Source of the DNA: Flavobacterium ajazii
GTDB taxonomy: Bacteria; Bacteroidota; Bacteroidia; Flavobacteriales; Flavobacteriaceae
Direction of reading: 5' to 3'
Length of the DNA stretch: 64,000 nucleotides
Assembly: GCF_010614725.1 (NCBI RefSeq)
Contig: NZ_JAAEHL010000009.1
Coordinates: 1 to 64,000, forward strand
This document shows positions 48,294 to 57,214 of the stretch, piece after piece (positions within the stretch are counted from its first letter, which is position 1; every line of letters starts with the position of its first letter). A model generated the notes under the pieces. That model was not told the origin of the DNA and did no database searches. It was given only the letters and a program-made list of their open reading frames with translations. The position numbers and the translations under genes are program-made.

Positions 48294-50798
48294 ATGCCTG
48301 CCAAGAACAATTTCTTTATTACTATCGCTGTAATTATGTTAATTATACCTTCATTCGCATTTTCTCAAAAAATGTGGAATAGGCAAAAAACATTAATGTC
48401 ACAGCTCCAGAAAAGTACTGCAGATACAAGCCGTGTGAATATTTTATTGAAATTGAGTCACTATTATCTTTATCGTGAATATTACCTTTACAAAACCGGC
48501 AGCCCCACAACACAAATGGACAGTGCTTCCTATTTTGCGAAGAAAGCTCTTTTTCTTAGCAATAAATTGAAATATGAATATGGAAAAAATCAGGCAAATT
48601 TATTAATAGGTGATACTTATATCCGAAAAGATCAAATACCATCTGCTGTAAATCTATTAGGAACGTTAAAAGATTCGACCCGTTTTTCTATGCTGGTTAT
48701 CTTAGGACGGCATTATCTTTTTCATTTAGACAGATCTCCAAAAGATTTAAAAAATTCTCTGTATTATCTGGAGCAATCAAATAAAATTACTGAAATTCAG
48801 GCCAATTCAAGACTGCAAGCAGAAAGAATGCATGTAAAAGCAATGTGTTTATTTATTACAGAAGGCTTTCAGCAAAGTAAAAAGCAATACCTAAAAACTA
48901 TCAATGAAGTAGATCTTCCCGGCAACGAAGAAAAAACAGCTCTTTTATGGCATGAACTTGCCACACTGATACCAATACGCGAAAAAACGGGATTAACTAA
49001 ATTGAATTGTTTTGAAAACATGTTTGCTCTTTATAAAAAGAGCGGTAATATAGAAAGACAAGCATGGGTTTTAAAAACTATCGCTGATATACATTTGGTG
49101 AGCGGTAAACCTGATCTTGCTGAAACAGAATTATTGCAGGTACTTGATCTGTATAAATCAATAGCTTATAAAGATCTTCATTATATTTATGATTTGTTGT
49201 CTGTTACCTATCGTTACAAAGGTGATTCCGGTAAATGTATTTCTTATGGTTTAAAAGCAATAGAAAGCATGGAAGCAGCAAATGATTCAACCTCTGCCCT
49301 TACTTTCTACAGCCGCCTTGCCCATATGTATAAAGAACTCGGTCAGCCTGACAAAAGTATAGAATGGTATTTAAAGATTTTTGATAACCAACACTTTAAA
49401 AGTACTGATAATTTATACAAATTCAGAGAAGCAAGACTTTTTGCAAAAGAACTTATAAATCTAAAAAAAGATAAAGAAGCACTATCCTATATTCTTGACA
49501 TAAAAGCTAAATACAAACCTGTTGGAATTTATTCTAAAGCATGCCTTATTAGTTCCCTCGCCTATTGTTACCACTCGATGCAGCAGGGCAAAAAGGCTGA
49601 AAAATATTATCTTGAACTAATAAAATTGTCAGGAGAAATGGAACAAGGAAATGAAATAACCGCAAATATCGATTCAGAAATTGGTGAGTATTTTATAAAT
49701 AAACGACAATATGACAAAGCGTTACCATATCTACAAAAAGCGTTAGATTATTCAGAAACAACTAATAAGCTATCTTTTACTAAAGATATTCATCTCATGT
49801 TTTTTAATGCCTATTCAGGTTTGAAGAATTTTAATTCTGCCATTAAACATTTACTTAAGCATCAACAATTAAAAGATTCCATGTTTAATGAAACCAAAAA
49901 TTGGCAGATAGCAGAATTACAAGTTCAGTTTGAAACCGCTAAAAAACAAAAAGATATCGAACTACTTAACAAGCAAAATCAATTACAATATATCAGAATT
50001 GAAGAAACTAAAAAATTAAGAAATATTACACTAGCAATAGCAATATTGCTGCTAATTATAGTCGGGTTACTTTATAATCGTTATCTCATCAAACAAAGGA
50101 CTAATCGTAAGCTGGAAGCTAATAAAAAAGAGCTTGACCAGAAAAATTTCTATCTGGAAAATCTAAATACAAAACAAGATAAACTTCTAAAAGAAAAAGA
50201 ATGGCTGGTGAAAGAAGTACATCATAGAGTAAAAAACAATCTCCAGATGGTTACCAGTCTGCTCAACTCACAATCATTATACTTAAAAGATAATGAAGCT
50301 AAAATGGCACTTAAAGACAGTCTTCGCAGAATGCAGGCTATGTCAATGATACACCAAAAACTTTATCTGGATGAAAATGTTTCTATAATTGCAATGCCCG
50401 AATATGTTAACGAACTTGTAGATTATTTACATGAAAGTTTTGACAATGAAAATCAAATAATTTTCAAAAAAGATATCGAAGCAATAGATCTGGATGTTTC
50501 GCAGGCAATTCCATTGGGGTTAATAATTACGGAAAGTGTCGTAAATGCCATAAAATATGCTTTTTTAGAAAACCAAAAAGGAATTATTGAAATCAGTTTA
50601 TATAAGGAAGCTAATGATTTGATCCTTAAAATATCTGATAACGGAATAGGTTTACCTGATTTTGACAATAAAACAGATACTAATTCTTTGGGGCTTAGTC
50701 TTATAAAAGGCCTTGCAAAACAACTAAAAGGCAGTTTTAGCATCGAAAATAATAACGGCGTACATATAATAATTAAATTTATGCCTCAAAATATCTGA
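48294..50798 (+). CDS. TPR-containing sensor histidine kinase (HisKA_2 type)
   Basis: 834 residues with signal peptide (end near FSQ, residue 25). A long periplasmic region of TPR-like helices follows (about 40-540, for example SALTFYSRLAHMYKELGQPDKSIEWYLKIF). One transmembrane helix lies near 577-597 (NITLAIAILLLIIVGLLY), then a coiled coil, then the kinase core. The phosphoacceptor box is EVHHRVKNNLQMV (H644 most likely), as in HisKA_2 kinases, followed by an ATPase with SDNGIGLPD and NSLGLSLIKGL. The response regulator gene follows 6 bp later. The TPR sensor suggests it detects a protein or peptide signal, but the ligand is unknown. Confidence 0.92.
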   Translation: MPAKNNFFITIAVIMLIIPSFAFSQKMWNRQKTLMSQLQKSTADTSRVNILLKLSHYYLYREYYLYKTGSPTTQMDSASYFAKKALFLSNKLKYEYGKNQANLLIGDTYIRKDQIPSAVNLLGTLKDSTRFSMLVILGRHYLFHLDRSPKDLKNSLYYLEQSNKITEIQANSRLQAERMHVKAMCLFITEGFQQSKKQYLKTINEVDLPGNEEKTALLWHELATLIPIREKTGLTKLNCFENMFALYKKSGNIERQAWVLKTIADIHLVSGKPDLAETELLQVLDLYKSIAYKDLHYIYDLLSVTYRYKGDSGKCISYGLKAIESMEAANDSTSALTFYSRLAHMYKELGQPDKSIEWYLKIFDNQHFKSTDNLYKFREARLFAKELINLKKDKEALSYILDIKAKYKPVGIYSKACLISSLAYCYHSMQQGKKAEKYYLELIKLSGEMEQGNEITANIDSEIGEYFINKRQYDKALPYLQKALDYSETTNKLSFTKDIHLMFFNAYSGLKNFNSAIKHLLKHQQLKDSMFNETKNWQIAELQVQFETAKKQKDIELLNKQNQLQYIRIEETKKLRNITLAIAILLLIIVGLLYNRYLIKQRTNRKLEANKKELDQKNFYLENLNTKQDKLLKEKEWLVKEVHHRVKNNLQMVTSLLNSQSLYLKDNEAKMALKDSLRRMQAMSMIHQKLYLDENVSIIAMPEYVNELVDYLHESFDNENQIIFKKDIEAIDLDVSQAIPLGLIITESVVNAIKYAFLENQKGIIEISLYKEANDLILKISDNGIGLPDFDNKTDTNSLGLSLIKGLAKQLKGSFSIENNNGVHIIIKFMPQNI

Positions 50799-50804
50799 TT
50801 TACG

Positions 50805-52727
50805 ATGAGCAGCAAAGTATTAATTGTAGAAGATGAATTTATAGTCGCAAATGACTTACGGCTAATATTAAAACAAGCTGGCTATATTGTAACCGAAATT
50901 GCTGTTTCTGCAGAAGATGCCTGCGAAAATATTGCAAAAAACAAACCCGATCTCGTATTGCTGGATATTCATTTAGAAGGAAAACAATCAGGAATTGATC
51001 TGGCAAAAAAATTAAAAGCAGAAAACATTGCCTTTGTTTATCTTTCTGCAAATTCCAATCAAAAAATACTTGAAGAAGCAAAAAAAACAGATCCTTACGG
51101 ATTTCTTGTAAAACCATTCAGAGAAAAAGATTTGCTTATTACTTTAGAAATAGCTTCTTACAGGCATAAAAACAGCATCGAATCTCGTTTGAAACAAGAA
51201 GAGCTTTTACAGAACAAGTTAAAAGCAATTAAAAAGCAAACTCTTAAATGCGAAGAATTTCTTCAGGAAACGGCTCGTGAGTTACAAGCCTTTATTCCAT
51301 ACGATTTGATTGTATTTGAAATGAAACAGCAAAATCAAAAAACATGCAAAAGCACTGCTTATATGCGTATAGGTTTTGATGAATATCAATATATAAGTGA
51401 AAAAGAATTAAACAACATTACCAATTCAAAAAACAATTCTTTTTTTACCGAAATTAATTATCTGGAAAATGAAGCTGTTATTTATGAAAATGACCTGGAA
51501 CATATTAATCCAAATTTGTCTTTTCTAAAAAATCATTTTAAAGCAGAATCATTTCTCGTATTTCCTTTTTTACTGAATAACGGATTAAAGGTTCAATATA
51601 TCTTCTGCAGTAAAAAGAAAAACAATTATTCGCAAAACCATCTTGATTTGCTAACGAATGCTAAAAAGGAAATTACAAATCTTATTGTTCAAGTTACCGA
51701 TCAGCAGAAACACTTGAAATATAACTATAAAGATAATTCTAAAGAAACTGTTTCTTATCAATTTAACTCTATTATTGGGAAGCATCCTCTTTTATTAGAT
51801 GCTCTCGACCTTATTACACAGGTTGCTCCATACAGCACATCGGTTTTAATACTGGGAGAAAGCGGAACCGGAAAGGAAAAAGCGGCTCAGTCTATACATG
51901 ACCTTTCAAAACGAAAAAATGGTCCTTTTGTAAAAGTGAACTGCGCTGCGATATCCCCCACTTTAATAGAATCTGAATTATTTGGTTATGAAAAAGGTGC
52001 TTTTACAGGCGCTGTTGAAAGCAGAAAAGGAAAATTTGAACTGGCCGATAGCGGAACCATTTTTTTGGACGAAATCGGAGAATTATCTAATGAAATGCAG
52101 ATTAGGTTATTAAGAGTTTTACAGGAAAAAGAAATAGATTCTGTTGGAGGAAATACGGCCCGAAAAGTAGATATACGAATTGTTGCAGCAACAAACCGAA
52201 ATCTAGAAAAAGAAGTTGCTTTGGGCAATTTCAGAATGGATCTTTACTATAGACTTAATGTTTTTCCTATCACTATGCCTCCATTAAGAGCTCGCAAAAC
52301 TGATATTCCGGAATTGGCCGATTATTTTGCAGATAAATTCTGCAGGGAATTCAATAAAAATTTTAACGGGATAACTCCAAAAATGATTCAGCAGATGAAT
52401 GACTATGACTGGCCGGGAAATATTCGTGAATTAGAAAACTTTATCGAAAGATCGGTCATACTCAATAATGGAAAAACAGAATTAGAACTTAAACTGAATT
52501 CTTCCGGAATTTCAGAAATATCCAAAACAGAAAATGTTCAGACTTTAGGAGATGTAAAAAACGCCCAACAGCAAATCGAACGTGACTACATAATTTCCAT
52601 TCTAAAAAAAGTAAACGGCAGAATACGCGGAACTTCCGGCGCAGCTTCTATATTAAATATCAAGCCTACGACTTTAGAATCTAAAATAAACAAATTGGCC
52701 ATTAAAAAAGAAGACTATACAAACTAG
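50805..52727 (+). CDS. NtrC-type response regulator, sigma-54 activator
   Basis: 640 residues. The receiver domain (about 4-120) has phospho-acceptor D54 (LVLLDIHLEG) and the late K in FLVKPF. A GAF-like linker follows (about 140-310). The AAA+ sigma-54 interaction domain has Walker A GESGTGKE (about 351-358), GAFTGA (about 398-403) and GTIFLDEIGEL. A Fis-type helix-turn-helix ends the protein (NGRIRGTSGAASILNIKPTTLESKINKL). Intact GAFTGA means it should activate sigma-54 promoters. It partners the TPR sensor kinase directly upstream. Its targets are not evident in the window, as no -24/-12 site was recognised. Confidence 0.93.
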   Translation: MSSKVLIVEDEFIVANDLRLILKQAGYIVTEIAVSAEDACENIAKNKPDLVLLDIHLEGKQSGIDLAKKLKAENIAFVYLSANSNQKILEEAKKTDPYGFLVKPFREKDLLITLEIASYRHKNSIESRLKQEELLQNKLKAIKKQTLKCEEFLQETARELQAFIPYDLIVFEMKQQNQKTCKSTAYMRIGFDEYQYISEKELNNITNSKNNSFFTEINYLENEAVIYENDLEHINPNLSFLKNHFKAESFLVFPFLLNNGLKVQYIFCSKKKNNYSQNHLDLLTNAKKEITNLIVQVTDQQKHLKYNYKDNSKETVSYQFNSIIGKHPLLLDALDLITQVAPYSTSVLILGESGTGKEKAAQSIHDLSKRKNGPFVKVNCAAISPTLIESELFGYEKGAFTGAVESRKGKFELADSGTIFLDEIGELSNEMQIRLLRVLQEKEIDSVGGNTARKVDIRIVAATNRNLEKEVALGNFRMDLYYRLNVFPITMPPLRARKTDIPELADYFADKFCREFNKNFNGITPKMIQQMNDYDWPGNIRELENFIERSVILNNGKTELELKLNSSGISEISKTENVQTLGDVKNAQQQIERDYIISILKKVNGRIRGTSGAASILNIKPTTLESKINKLAIKKEDYTN

Positions 52728-52738
52728 AAATCTATTTT

Positions 52739-52768
52739 AAATACTCCACTTTTTTAGGAGGTATTTTT
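52739..52768 (+). terminator. Probable terminator after the two-component operon
   Basis: AATACTCC pairs with GGAGGTATT with one bulge, followed by TTTTTC. It lies 12 bp past the regulator's stop codon. Confidence 0.55.
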
Positions 52769-52972
52769 CTGCTTCTCCAAAATTTTCGTAGAAATATAAT
52801 GTTTTGATTTTCTATTATTTAAAAATCAAAAACAAAAAGAAATAGCAGTAACAACAGGTGAGATACTATTTCTGTTCTTTTTTCTTCCACATAAAATTAT
52901 TGGCATGTTCTTGGTCTTTTTCGGCAGCATATTTATATCTAAATACTTATTCACCCAAATGATGTATTGTCT

Positions 52973-53539
52973 ATGGATCAGCTGCGAAATCATATTGAAG
53001 AAATTACTCCTATAAGTGATGAAGAGTTTGCTTATATCAAAACTTTCTTTACCAAAAAGAAAATAAAAAAGCATCAGTACTTAATTCAAAGCGGAGACAA
53101 AGTACAATGCGAATATTGGATTATAAAAGGTACGCTAAGAGCATTTTACATTAATAAAGATGGTAAAGAGCATATTCTCCAGTTTGCTATAAAAAACTGG
53201 TGGATTTCAGATTATAATGCCTACTTCAACCAAGCTGAATCGAATATAAATATCGTATGCATGGAAGATGCCGAAATATTATGTCTGACACTTTATGCAA
53301 GAGAAAAACTGGCTTCTGAACTTCATAAAATGGAGCATTTTTTTAGAATGAAATTAACCCTTCTCTACTCTTCTCAGCAAAAAAGAATTATTTCCTTGTT
53401 ATCAGACAATCCAAAAGAGCGTTATGAGAAGTTTGCGAGTTATTATCCAAGCATTCTTCAGAAAATACCAAAAAAATATATTGCAGAATATCTCGGAGTA
53501 TGTCGGGAAACGCTGAGCAGACTTTATCTCAATAACTAA
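52973..53539 (+). CDS. Crp/Fnr-family regulator A
   Basis: 188 residues from the ATG at 52973; a TTG at 52967 is in frame but weaker. The cyclic-nucleotide-binding-like barrel is clear (KKHQYLIQSGDKVQCEYWIIKGTLRAFYI). The C-terminal winged-helix is short, ending KKYIAEYLGVCRETLSRLYL. The cAMP-binding Arg of Escherichia coli Crp is not evident, as is common in Bacteroidota members. It stands just upstream of the DJ-1/monooxygenase-like operon and may control it. Confidence 0.88.
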   Translation: MDQLRNHIEEITPISDEEFAYIKTFFTKKKIKKHQYLIQSGDKVQCEYWIIKGTLRAFYINKDGKEHILQFAIKNWWISDYNAYFNQAESNINIVCMEDAEILCLTLYAREKLASELHKMEHFFRMKLTLLYSSQQKRIISLLSDNPKERYEKFASYYPSILQKIPKKYIAEYLGVCRETLSRLYLNN

Positions 53540-53541
53540 TA

Positions 53542-53627
53542 CAACATAACCAATGGTTTCAACCATTGGGATGCAGCAATAATCACCCCTCTTTGCGTTC
53601 TTAAGGTTGAAACCTTGGGCTATGTTG
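53542..53627. repeat. REP-like multi-stem palindromic element
   Basis: An outer stem CAACATA (53542-53548) / TATGTTG (53621-53627) encloses two hairpins: CCAATGGTT-TC-AACCATTGG (53550-53569) and AAGGTT-GA-AACCTT (53603-53616). The single-stranded form could fold as a cloverleaf. Position right behind a stop codon is typical of REP/BIME elements. It might also end transcription. Confidence 0.65.
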
Positions 53628-53684
53628 AATAAAATTGTCAAGAAGTTAATCAATTTCACATTTCACAATTCACAATTAAAAAAA

Positions 53685-53739
53685 TTCATTCTTAACCAAA
53701 GTCAATGATTTGGAAAGAATGACCGATATACTTTTGTCT
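53685..53739 (+). promoter_or_regulatory. Shared promoter P1 (first DJ-1 operon)
   Basis: TTCTTAACCAAAGTCAA (from 53689) lies 40 bp upstream of TACTTTTG (53729-53736, a TAnnTTTG box). The same block with identical spacing occurs at 56849-56903 (P2). It likely holds an operator plus core promoter. Transcription would start near 53743, about 114 bp before the ATG. Confidence 0.7.
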
Positions 53740-53856
53740 TGTTTTAAAATTAACGTGATTGTAATCACACTTTTAAAGTGAGTTCAATCAACTTCTAACG
53801 AATATGCAAGATGGAAATTTGTCTAAGAGATAACCGAAAATTTAAACCGAGAAAAT

Positions 53857-55281
53857 ATGAAAACAATACAATATAATTCAATCGCTCAAAAAGTTTTGAT
53901 AGTCGCACTCTGTGCTTTTATGACTATTACAGCCAGTGTTAAAGCTAAAAAATCTGACAGCATGAAAAAGAAAATTTTGTTCGTGGTAACCAATCATGAA
54001 AAAAAGGGAAATACAGGAGAAAAAACAGGTTTTTATTTTTCTGAAGTGACGCATCCGTGGGATGTATTAACAAGCGCTGGCTATGAAATTGATTTTGTTA
54101 GTCCGAAAGGAGGCAAAGCTCCCATAGAAGGATTTAATTTAAGCGATTTGATAAACAAAAAATTTTGGCTCAACACAGCATACAGACAAAAAATAGAAAA
54201 CACGCTGAAACCAGACAGCATCAATCCAAAAGATTATGCCGCGATACATTATGCAGGCGGACATGGCGCTTTATGGGATTTGCCAAACAATAAACAGCTT
54301 ACTGCAATCGCTTCGAAAATATATGAAAACAACGGATTTATCAGTGCGGTGTCTCACGGTTCTGCAGGGCTTTTAAATATTAAGCTTGATGATAAATATC
54401 TTGTTGACGGCAAAAAAATCAATGCTTTTACAAATGAAGAAGAAACGGCTGTAAAACTAGACAAAGCCTCGCCTTTTTTATTAGAATCCAAATTAATAGA
54501 AAGAGGAGGATTTTTTGAAAAATCAGGTTTATGGCAAGAGCACGTAACGGTCGACCAACGCTTGGTTACAGGGCAAAATCCGCAATCGGCAAAAGCAGTT
54601 GGCGAAGCACTTTTAGAGCAATTAATGACTTCTGAAACCATTGCAAAATTAACAATGTATGAAGTGCCAGAGAATGTTTCGGAGCCATTTAAAAAAGCAT
54701 TGAAAGATTATGTAATAGCTTCTCTTTCATTCAAATATAATATCATGGCAGAAGCTTTTTACCAACAAGAAAAACCCAATATTTTGTGGCTGATCGAAAG
54801 ATGGAATGGAAAAAGTCAATTGGAGAATTTCAGTAAAAAAACTCAGGCAAAAGCACTACAAGCTTTAACCGAAAAGTCATTAAAAACAGCACCTAAAATC
54901 TATTATGTAAAAGATCTGGAACCTCTTACTAAAGAGCAATGGCGAAAAACTTCTAAAAAAGAAGACCATCAGCTTGTGATTATGCTTTTTGTTGACGGGA
55001 AAAAAGGAACCGAGCAGTATTTTAAAGACACGTATCATATCGCGATGCCGCAATTTCGCAATGAGCCTGGGGTAGTAACGTACCAGCTTTCCGAAATTGA
55101 AGGAGATGAAACTCAATTTGTAACCTATGAGAAATTCAGAAGTAATGATGCCTTTCAATATCATCTCAACTTTCCTCCTATCAAACCCGTAATCGAATAT
55201 TTAGAAACCAGTATCAAGAAACCTCCTTTTCAAAACGGACTGCATAATCTCATAGAACTTGCTCCGATGACAAGGGAATAA
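53857..55281 (+). CDS. DJ-1/Hsp31-like protein with Ser at nucleophile site, fused to ABM-like domains
   Basis: 474 residues with signal-like N-terminus (ALCAFMTITASVKA). Residues about 37-265 form a DJ-1/PfpI (HchA-like) domain: KKILFVVTNHEKKG, GYEIDFVSPKGGKAPIEG, HYAGGHGALWDLPNN. At the nucleophile elbow the sequence is AVSHGSAGL, so the usual Cys is Ser (S166). The remaining 200 residues read as two ferredoxin-like units of the antibiotic-biosynthesis-monooxygenase/EthD kind (SEPFKKALKDYVIASLSFKYNIMAEAFY; then HQLVIMLFVDGKKGTEQYFKDTYHIAMPQF). It may bind small reactive compounds. First gene after promoter P1, with a canonical DJ-1 gene 35 bp downstream. Confidence 0.85.
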   Translation: MKTIQYNSIAQKVLIVALCAFMTITASVKAKKSDSMKKKILFVVTNHEKKGNTGEKTGFYFSEVTHPWDVLTSAGYEIDFVSPKGGKAPIEGFNLSDLINKKFWLNTAYRQKIENTLKPDSINPKDYAAIHYAGGHGALWDLPNNKQLTAIASKIYENNGFISAVSHGSAGLLNIKLDDKYLVDGKKINAFTNEEETAVKLDKASPFLLESKLIERGGFFEKSGLWQEHVTVDQRLVTGQNPQSAKAVGEALLEQLMTSETIAKLTMYEVPENVSEPFKKALKDYVIASLSFKYNIMAEAFYQQEKPNILWLIERWNGKSQLENFSKKTQAKALQALTEKSLKTAPKIYYVKDLEPLTKEQWRKTSKKEDHQLVIMLFVDGKKGTEQYFKDTYHIAMPQFRNEPGVVTYQLSEIEGDETQFVTYEKFRSNDAFQYHLNFPPIKPVIEYLETSIKKPPFQNGLHNLIELAPMTRE

Positions 55282-55316
55282 AAGAAAATCAGTAGTAATA
55301 GTTAAAATAAAAAATC

Positions 55317-56114
55317 ATGAAAAAATTAAGACAAATTATGACAGCAAGTTTATTAAGTGCAGCAGCATTAACAGATGCACAAGCACAAGATATTGATCAT
55401 AAATTAGATGTGATCAACCAATTAACAACACCGTCTCATGTTTCTGTAATGCCTGTTTCTTCACTTTTAAATGCACCTGGGAACGAAGCATTAAGAGCTT
55501 TCTTTTTTGATCCTGTAAAAGACAAAACCGTTTTAAAAGGCAAAAAAATAGCAGTTCTTGCAGCAGATGGTTTTGAAGAAATAGAATTAACAGGTCCAGT
55601 CTGGTATTTTAGAGAATTGGGCGCACAGGTCGATATTGTATCACCAAAATACAATCCTGCTCCAGCAAGATACGGATTAAGCAGTCCAGAAATGGCAAAA
55701 ACACACGTTATGGCGATTCAGTATTTACAGCCTGTTGGATGGATAAAATTTGACCGCACTGCAGATCAGATTAAAGTGAGTGATTATGATGCCGTTTTTA
55801 TTCCGGGTGGCGCATGGAATCCTGATAATCTTCGTTACGACAAAGACGTTATCAAATTTATTCAGGATTTTAATAAATCTGGAAAATTGATCGCTGCTAT
55901 TTGTCATGCACCAGTTGTATTGGCTTCGGCCGATATCTTAAAAGGAAGAAAACTGACGGGATACTGGAACATTCAAATCGATCTTAAAAATGCAGGCGGA
56001 ATTGTATCCGATCAACCTGTGGTAATTGACGCCAACATTATAACAAGCAGACACCCAATTGATGTAGCTAATTTTTCGAAAGCAGTTGAAAACTGGTTAG
56101 TTAAGAAGAATTAA
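55317..56114 (+). CDS. DJ-1/PfpI family protein with intact nucleophile
   Basis: 265 residues with signal peptide (end near AQA-Q, residue 23), so an extracytoplasmic location is likely. The domain (about 75-263) has KKIAVLAADGFEEIEL, a strand at VDIVSPKYNP, VFIPGGAWNPDNLR, and the elbow AAICHAPVVLA with Cys196. This is the arrangement of PfpI-type peptidase/deglycase-like proteins. It follows the Ser-variant DJ-1 fusion, and both likely come from promoter P1. A strong terminator shared with the convergent Crp/Fnr gene lies downstream. The reaction is unknown: glyoxal detoxification or peptidase action are both possible. Confidence 0.9.
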   Translation: MKKLRQIMTASLLSAAALTDAQAQDIDHKLDVINQLTTPSHVSVMPVSSLLNAPGNEALRAFFFDPVKDKTVLKGKKIAVLAADGFEEIELTGPVWYFRELGAQVDIVSPKYNPAPARYGLSSPEMAKTHVMAIQYLQPVGWIKFDRTADQIKVSDYDAVFIPGGAWNPDNLRYDKDVIKFIQDFNKSGKLIAAICHAPVVLASADILKGRKLTGYWNIQIDLKNAGGIVSDQPVVIDANIITSRHPIDVANFSKAVENWLVKKN

Positions 56115-56136
56115 TTCTGTTACATTACTGCTGAAT

Positions 56137-56177
56137 AAAATATAACGGAAGATAAATTTTGTCTTCCGTTATATTTT
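56137..56177. terminator. Bidirectional rho-independent terminator
   Basis: A 15-16-bp stem (AAAATATAACGGAAGA, 56137-56152, with TCTTCCGTTATATTTT, 56162-56177) between two convergent genes. A-run and T-run on both sides fit both directions. Confidence 0.9.
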
Positions 56178-56188
56178 ATTTTAATGAA

Positions 56189-56764
56189 TCACTTACCGAT
56201 CATTCGTTTACGAAGTCTGCTTAGAGATTCAGGTTTTATACCTATATAAGATGAAAGCTGGTTTTGCGATACCATCTGAAAAAGATAAGGTTCTTTTTTT
56301 AGAATGGTTTTGTAACGTTCTTCGGGAGTTTGAAAATGCAGCATTTCTTCTCTTTCGATAATAATCAAATAAGCATATTCAGCAATTAATCTTCCAAATT
56401 TTGACCAATTTGGAGAACTATGGTATAAGTTTTCTACTTGTTCATATTCTAAAGCAATTACTTTCGAACCTTCCATCGCTCTGCAATAGTATTGAGCTGT
56501 TCTTTGCGTAATGAAACTAGCGAAATCTACCAGAAAATCATTTGGTTTTGCAAACCTGCAATTGATTTCGTTTCCCTTATAATCCACATAAAACATTCTG
56601 AAAAAACCACTCTCTATAAAGTATATATGACGACAGATTTCTCCCTGCTGTAAAAGGTCGGTATCTTTTGGCACTTCTCTCCTTTCGATTATGGGAAGCA
56701 TCAAATTATACTCTTCATCAGACATAGGAACAAATGATGTTATAACATTTTTAAGTGTATCCAT
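56189..56764 (-). CDS. Crp/Fnr-family regulator B
   Basis: 191 residues. The N-terminal effector barrel has VPKDTDLLQQGEICRHIYFIESGFFRMFYVDYKG. The C-terminal helix-turn-helix ends NQLSSYIGIKPESLSRLRKRM. It is oriented away from the cupin operon, so its promoter region is shared with promoter P2. A small dyad AGAGAA-N5-TTCTCT (56777-56793) lies just upstream of its start. It may control one or both DJ-1/cupin operons. No effector motif specific enough to name a ligand is visible. Confidence 0.9.
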   Translation of the reverse strand: MDTLKNVITSFVPMSDEEYNLMLPIIERREVPKDTDLLQQGEICRHIYFIESGFFRMFYVDYKGNEINCRFAKPNDFLVDFASFITQRTAQYYCRAMEGSKVIALEYEQVENLYHSSPNWSKFGRLIAEYAYLIIIEREEMLHFQTPEERYKTILKKEPYLFQMVSQNQLSSYIGIKPESLSRLRKRMIGK

Positions 56765-56848
56765 AGCAGAAAGTTAAGAGAAATAACTTCTCTAAAATTA
56801 GATTTTATTCTGCTAAATACAAAATGCTTTCTTTTTAAATCTAAAAGA

Positions 56849-56903
56849 TTCGTTCTTAACCAAAGTCAACGATGTTCGTCAAATACCCGCTCTACCTTTG
56901 TCA
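56849..56903 (+). promoter_or_regulatory. Shared promoter P2 (cupin/hydrolase operon)
   Basis: 23 of the first 25 bases match P1 at 53685, followed by an unrelated 19-base spacer of the same length, then TACCTTTG (56893-56900). Transcription would start near 56907, about 77 bp before the first ATG. Conservation only in the upstream block and the -7 box suggests a functional operator rather than plain duplication. Confidence 0.7.
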
Positions 56904-56983
56904 TGTAAATAAATTGATAATCAAACCATTAAAAACATTTCAATAAAAAATATTCTATTACTAATCATTTAAAAAACTTAATC

Positions 56984-57202
56984 ATGAAAACTAAATTCAA
57001 CATCGACACTAAAGCACACAATCCAAAATTAGGATTCAAAATTCACTTTCTTGTTTTCTTATTAGCAACTCCCATAATCTTTCTTATTTGGTATTTAACA
57101 GATACTACTTATCCTTGGCCACTTTGGTCAACATCTGCTTGGGCAGTTGGAGTTCTTTTTCACTATTTAGGTGTATTTGTATTCAGAAAAAATAAAATCT
57201 AA
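56984..57202 (+). CDS. Small 2TM-domain membrane protein
   Basis: 72 residues with two hydrophobic helices (IHFLVFLLATPIIFLIWYL and WPLWSTSAWAVGVLFHYLGVFVF) separated by a short loop. This is the build of the '2TM domain' family found in Flavobacteria, often at the N-terminus of regulators. First gene after promoter P2, 12 bp before the cupin gene, so co-transcribed. Function unknown. Confidence 0.8.
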   Translation: MKTKFNIDTKAHNPKLGFKIHFLVFLLATPIIFLIWYLTDTTYPWPLWSTSAWAVGVLFHYLGVFVFRKNKI

Positions 57203-57214
57203 ATCTCGATAACC

